Part shown: positions 14,549-15,605 of the stretch, piece by piece
Numbering within the stretch: the stretch's first letter is position 1
How the letters are laid out: each line of letters opens with the position of its first letter
Source: Ignavibacteria bacterium UBA6688
Lineage (GTDB): Bacteria; Bacteroidota; Ignavibacteria; UBA10030
Length of the DNA: 15,605 nt
Direction: 5' to 3'
Assembly (NCBI GenBank): GCA_002454845.1
Contig: DKJQ01000169.1
Coordinates: forward strand, 1-15,605
Notes under the pieces: model-generated
Told to the model about the DNA's origin: nothing
The model's input: only the letters and a program-made list of their open reading frames with translations
The model's database searches: none
Position numbers and translations under genes: made by a program

Positions 14549-15331
14549 ATGCCAAAAAAGAATCTTGTTATTCGCAATACCGCAAAGAAGTTAGGCAGGA
14601 ATATCCTCATGACGCCGAAAACAACCCCGCTGAAGGCCCTTTCTTGCGGGCGTATCATTCTCAACCAAAAGAAAAAGAGCGTCGCTGCTCAGGCCAAAGG
14701 GCGTGAAGTCTCCCTCATTTGCATCAGCGGTCAGGGGACGGTCACGGTCGACGGCCAACAGTACCTGATGGGGCGGTACGATGCCCTCTATATTCCCCCC
14801 GGAGCCTCCTATGAGGTAGCCACGGAGAGCGAGGTTGATCTGGCCGAAGCCTCCGCGCCGACGAAACGGCCCGGGAAGGTGCAGTTGATTCGCTTTGAAG
14901 AACTCCGGAATGATCCAAGCTTGTATGTGAAGGCGGGGAAACCGACCTATAACAGGGCGGTGATCAAGATGATCGATGTCAACGTGCCCGCCGACCGATT
15001 GCTCTGCGGTATCACGTGCGGCGATCCTGGAAACTGGACAAGCTGGTCTCCCCATGAGCACGCGGCTTCCAAGGAAGAGGTCTATCTCTACATCGACATG
15101 CCCAAGCCCGCTTTTGGCATCCAGATTATGTATGATGACATAAAAAAACCCTATCTTCTGGAGCAGGTCTTTGAAAACGACGCGGTGGTCATTACCAAGG
15201 GATATCATCCGAATGTTGGTGTGCCGGGCTATGGCATCAACTTTGTTTGGATGATGGCAGCGCTGCGTCCGCAAACAGATCGCGATTGGAACCTGATGCA
15301 CTGGCAGGAAGAGTTCGCTGGACGGTATTAA
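14549..15331 (+). CDS. KduI/IolB-family cupin isomerase (probable 5-keto-4-deoxyuronate isomerase)
   Basis: This 260-residue protein is a two-cupin member of the KduI/IolB family (PF04962). The second cupin carries the metal ligands: SPHEH (H169, H171), EEVY (E177) and GYHP (H220). The SPHEHxxxxEEVYLYID and FVWMMA stretches resemble KduI (THDRRMEVYFYFD, FIWGMA), while GNWTSWSPHEH and KGYHPNVGVPGY resemble IolB (GNWSSYPPHKH, RGYHPVAAAPGY), so sequence alone does not separate the two. The operon favours the KduI reaction, converting 5-keto-4-deoxyuronate, which forms from the unsaturated uronate released by GH105, to the 2,5-diketo form on the way to KDG. No inositol genes are nearby. There is no signal peptide, as expected for a cytoplasmic enzyme. 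A ribosome-binding site AAGGAAAGGA precedes ATG 14549 after a 101-base gap from the DUF4861 gene, so it may have its own promoter. Confidence 0.85.
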   Translation: MPKKNLVIRNTAKKLGRNILMTPKTTPLKALSCGRIILNQKKKSVAAQAKGREVSLICISGQGTVTVDGQQYLMGRYDALYIPPGASYEVATESEVDLAEASAPTKRPGKVQLIRFEELRNDPSLYVKAGKPTYNRAVIKMIDVNVPADRLLCGITCGDPGNWTSWSPHEHAASKEEVYLYIDMPKPAFGIQIMYDDIKKPYLLEQVFENDAVVITKGYHPNVGVPGYGINFVWMMAALRPQTDRDWNLMHWQEEFAGRY

Positions 15332-15404
15332 GCGGGTTCTGCCCAAAAGGCATTCGATCTTGCATAGAAGCCATCTCAAAAACCCCCCATAAGTCATCGC
15401 GAGG

Positions 15405-15440
15405 GCCGGAGGCGTACTACTGCAAGACGCGTAGCGTCTT
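15405..15440 (+). repeat. Repeat unit copy 3: GCCGGAGGCGT core plus variable-stem hairpin
   Basis: The core at 15405-15415 shares 14 bases (GCCGGAGGCGTACT) with copy 1 at 1692-1705. After 8 bases comes the hairpin AAGACGC-GTA-GCGTCTT (15424-15440), with the same loop as copy 1 but a different stem. Confidence 0.7.
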
Positions 15441-15549
15441 ACAATTTGAACCATTAGCGAAGGACGACGAAGCAATCTCATCTGCGCGGATTAGATTGTT
15501 CCGCACTTTGGAATCCCGCTGCTATGCGGAATCCAGAAGCGGGACTTCA

Positions 15550-15565
15550 CCCCGATAAATCGGGG
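15550..15565. repeat. Perfect hairpin CCCCGAT-AA-ATCGGGG
   Basis: A 7-bp perfect stem with an AA loop lies inside the right-end element, 22 bases before its right terminal repeat. It is near-symmetric and could act as a terminator in either direction, but no T run follows (TTCGCAATAA), so I treat it as part of the repeat. Confidence 0.55.
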
Positions 15566-15605
15566 TTCGCAATAACTGTGTTGCCTGTTTTTGAGACCGC
15601 TTCTA

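Larger units (their letters stand above)
15365..15605. mobile_element. MITE-like intergenic element with 19-base terminal inverted repeats
   Basis: TAGAAGCCATCTCAAAAAC (15365-15383) is matched by the reverse complement of the last 19 bases of the window (15587-15605) at 17 of 19 positions. The 241-base unit has no gene; an open frame through it is short and without protein character. It contains the GCCGGAGGCGT core (15405-15415), a variable-stem hairpin (15424-15440), an imperfect 10-bp hairpin (15473-15482/15489-15498, the 'GAAGCAATCTC...GATTAGATTG' type I recall from many genomes), stem 15514-15520/15538-15544, and hairpin CCCCGAT-AA-ATCGGGG (15550-15565). A target-site duplication cannot be judged because the window ends at the repeat. 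Confidence 0.65.

Noticed and set aside
14591..15481. 296-residue open frame on the - strand
   Set aside because: It covers the antisense of the isomerase and runs into the repeat element; the sense frame has intact cupin metal ligands.
15247..15558. 103-residue open frame on the + strand at the right end
   Set aside because: It begins inside the isomerase in another frame and continues through hairpin-rich repeat DNA; no ribosome-binding site or protein character.

Overview
The window looks like a chromosomal fragment of a Bacteroidota-superphylum bacterium, most like the Ignavibacteria/Chlorobi side. The grounds are a TonB-dependent receptor, two proteins with C-terminal type IX secretion (T9SS) sorting domains (one with the typical NFPNPFNPSTT motif), a PorV/PorQ-type outer-membrane barrel, and a plant-polysaccharide (pectin) operon. 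This placement rests on gene content and protein style, not on a marker gene. All ten complete genes, and the partial gene at the left edge, lie on the + strand.

Left half (1-6729): an outer-membrane module. It holds the C-terminal part of a TonB-dependent receptor (2-1660), a 308-base gap filled with palindromic repeats (1661-1968), a 745-residue exported protein with a T9SS-like tail (1969-4206), a PorV/PorQ-family barrel (4217-5260) and a second predicted outer-membrane barrel (5257-6729). The last three are tightly packed. No SusD-type lipoprotein is visible, so the set may be a different way of building a receptor plus surface-protein machine.

Middle and right (6844-15331): a pectin-use locus. 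A secreted beta-rich protein with a canonical T9SS tail (6844-8400) is followed by a strong hairpin. Then comes a tightly coupled operon: GH105 unsaturated-uronyl hydrolase lipoprotein (8502-9707), LacI-family regulator (9704-10783), CE8 pectin methylesterase (10780-12102), an M24-fold protein that has lost most metal ligands (12099-13232), and a DUF4861 protein (13248-14447). After a 101-base leader comes a KduI/IolB-family isomerase (14549-15331). In the likely scheme the methylesterase de-esterifies pectin, lyases outside the window cut it, GH105 releases the unsaturated uronic acid, and the isomerase acts on the resulting 5-keto-4-deoxyuronate. The regulator would sense an intermediate. 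No lyase, sugar transporter, KduD or KDG kinase is present here.

Repeats: the gap at 1661-1968 and the right end (15365-15605) share a family of intergenic elements. Each has the core GCCGGAGGCGT followed 7-8 bases later by a 7-bp hairpin whose stem differs between copies while its G(A)TA loop is kept. The right-end element is bounded by 19-base terminal inverted repeats and looks like a small non-autonomous mobile element.
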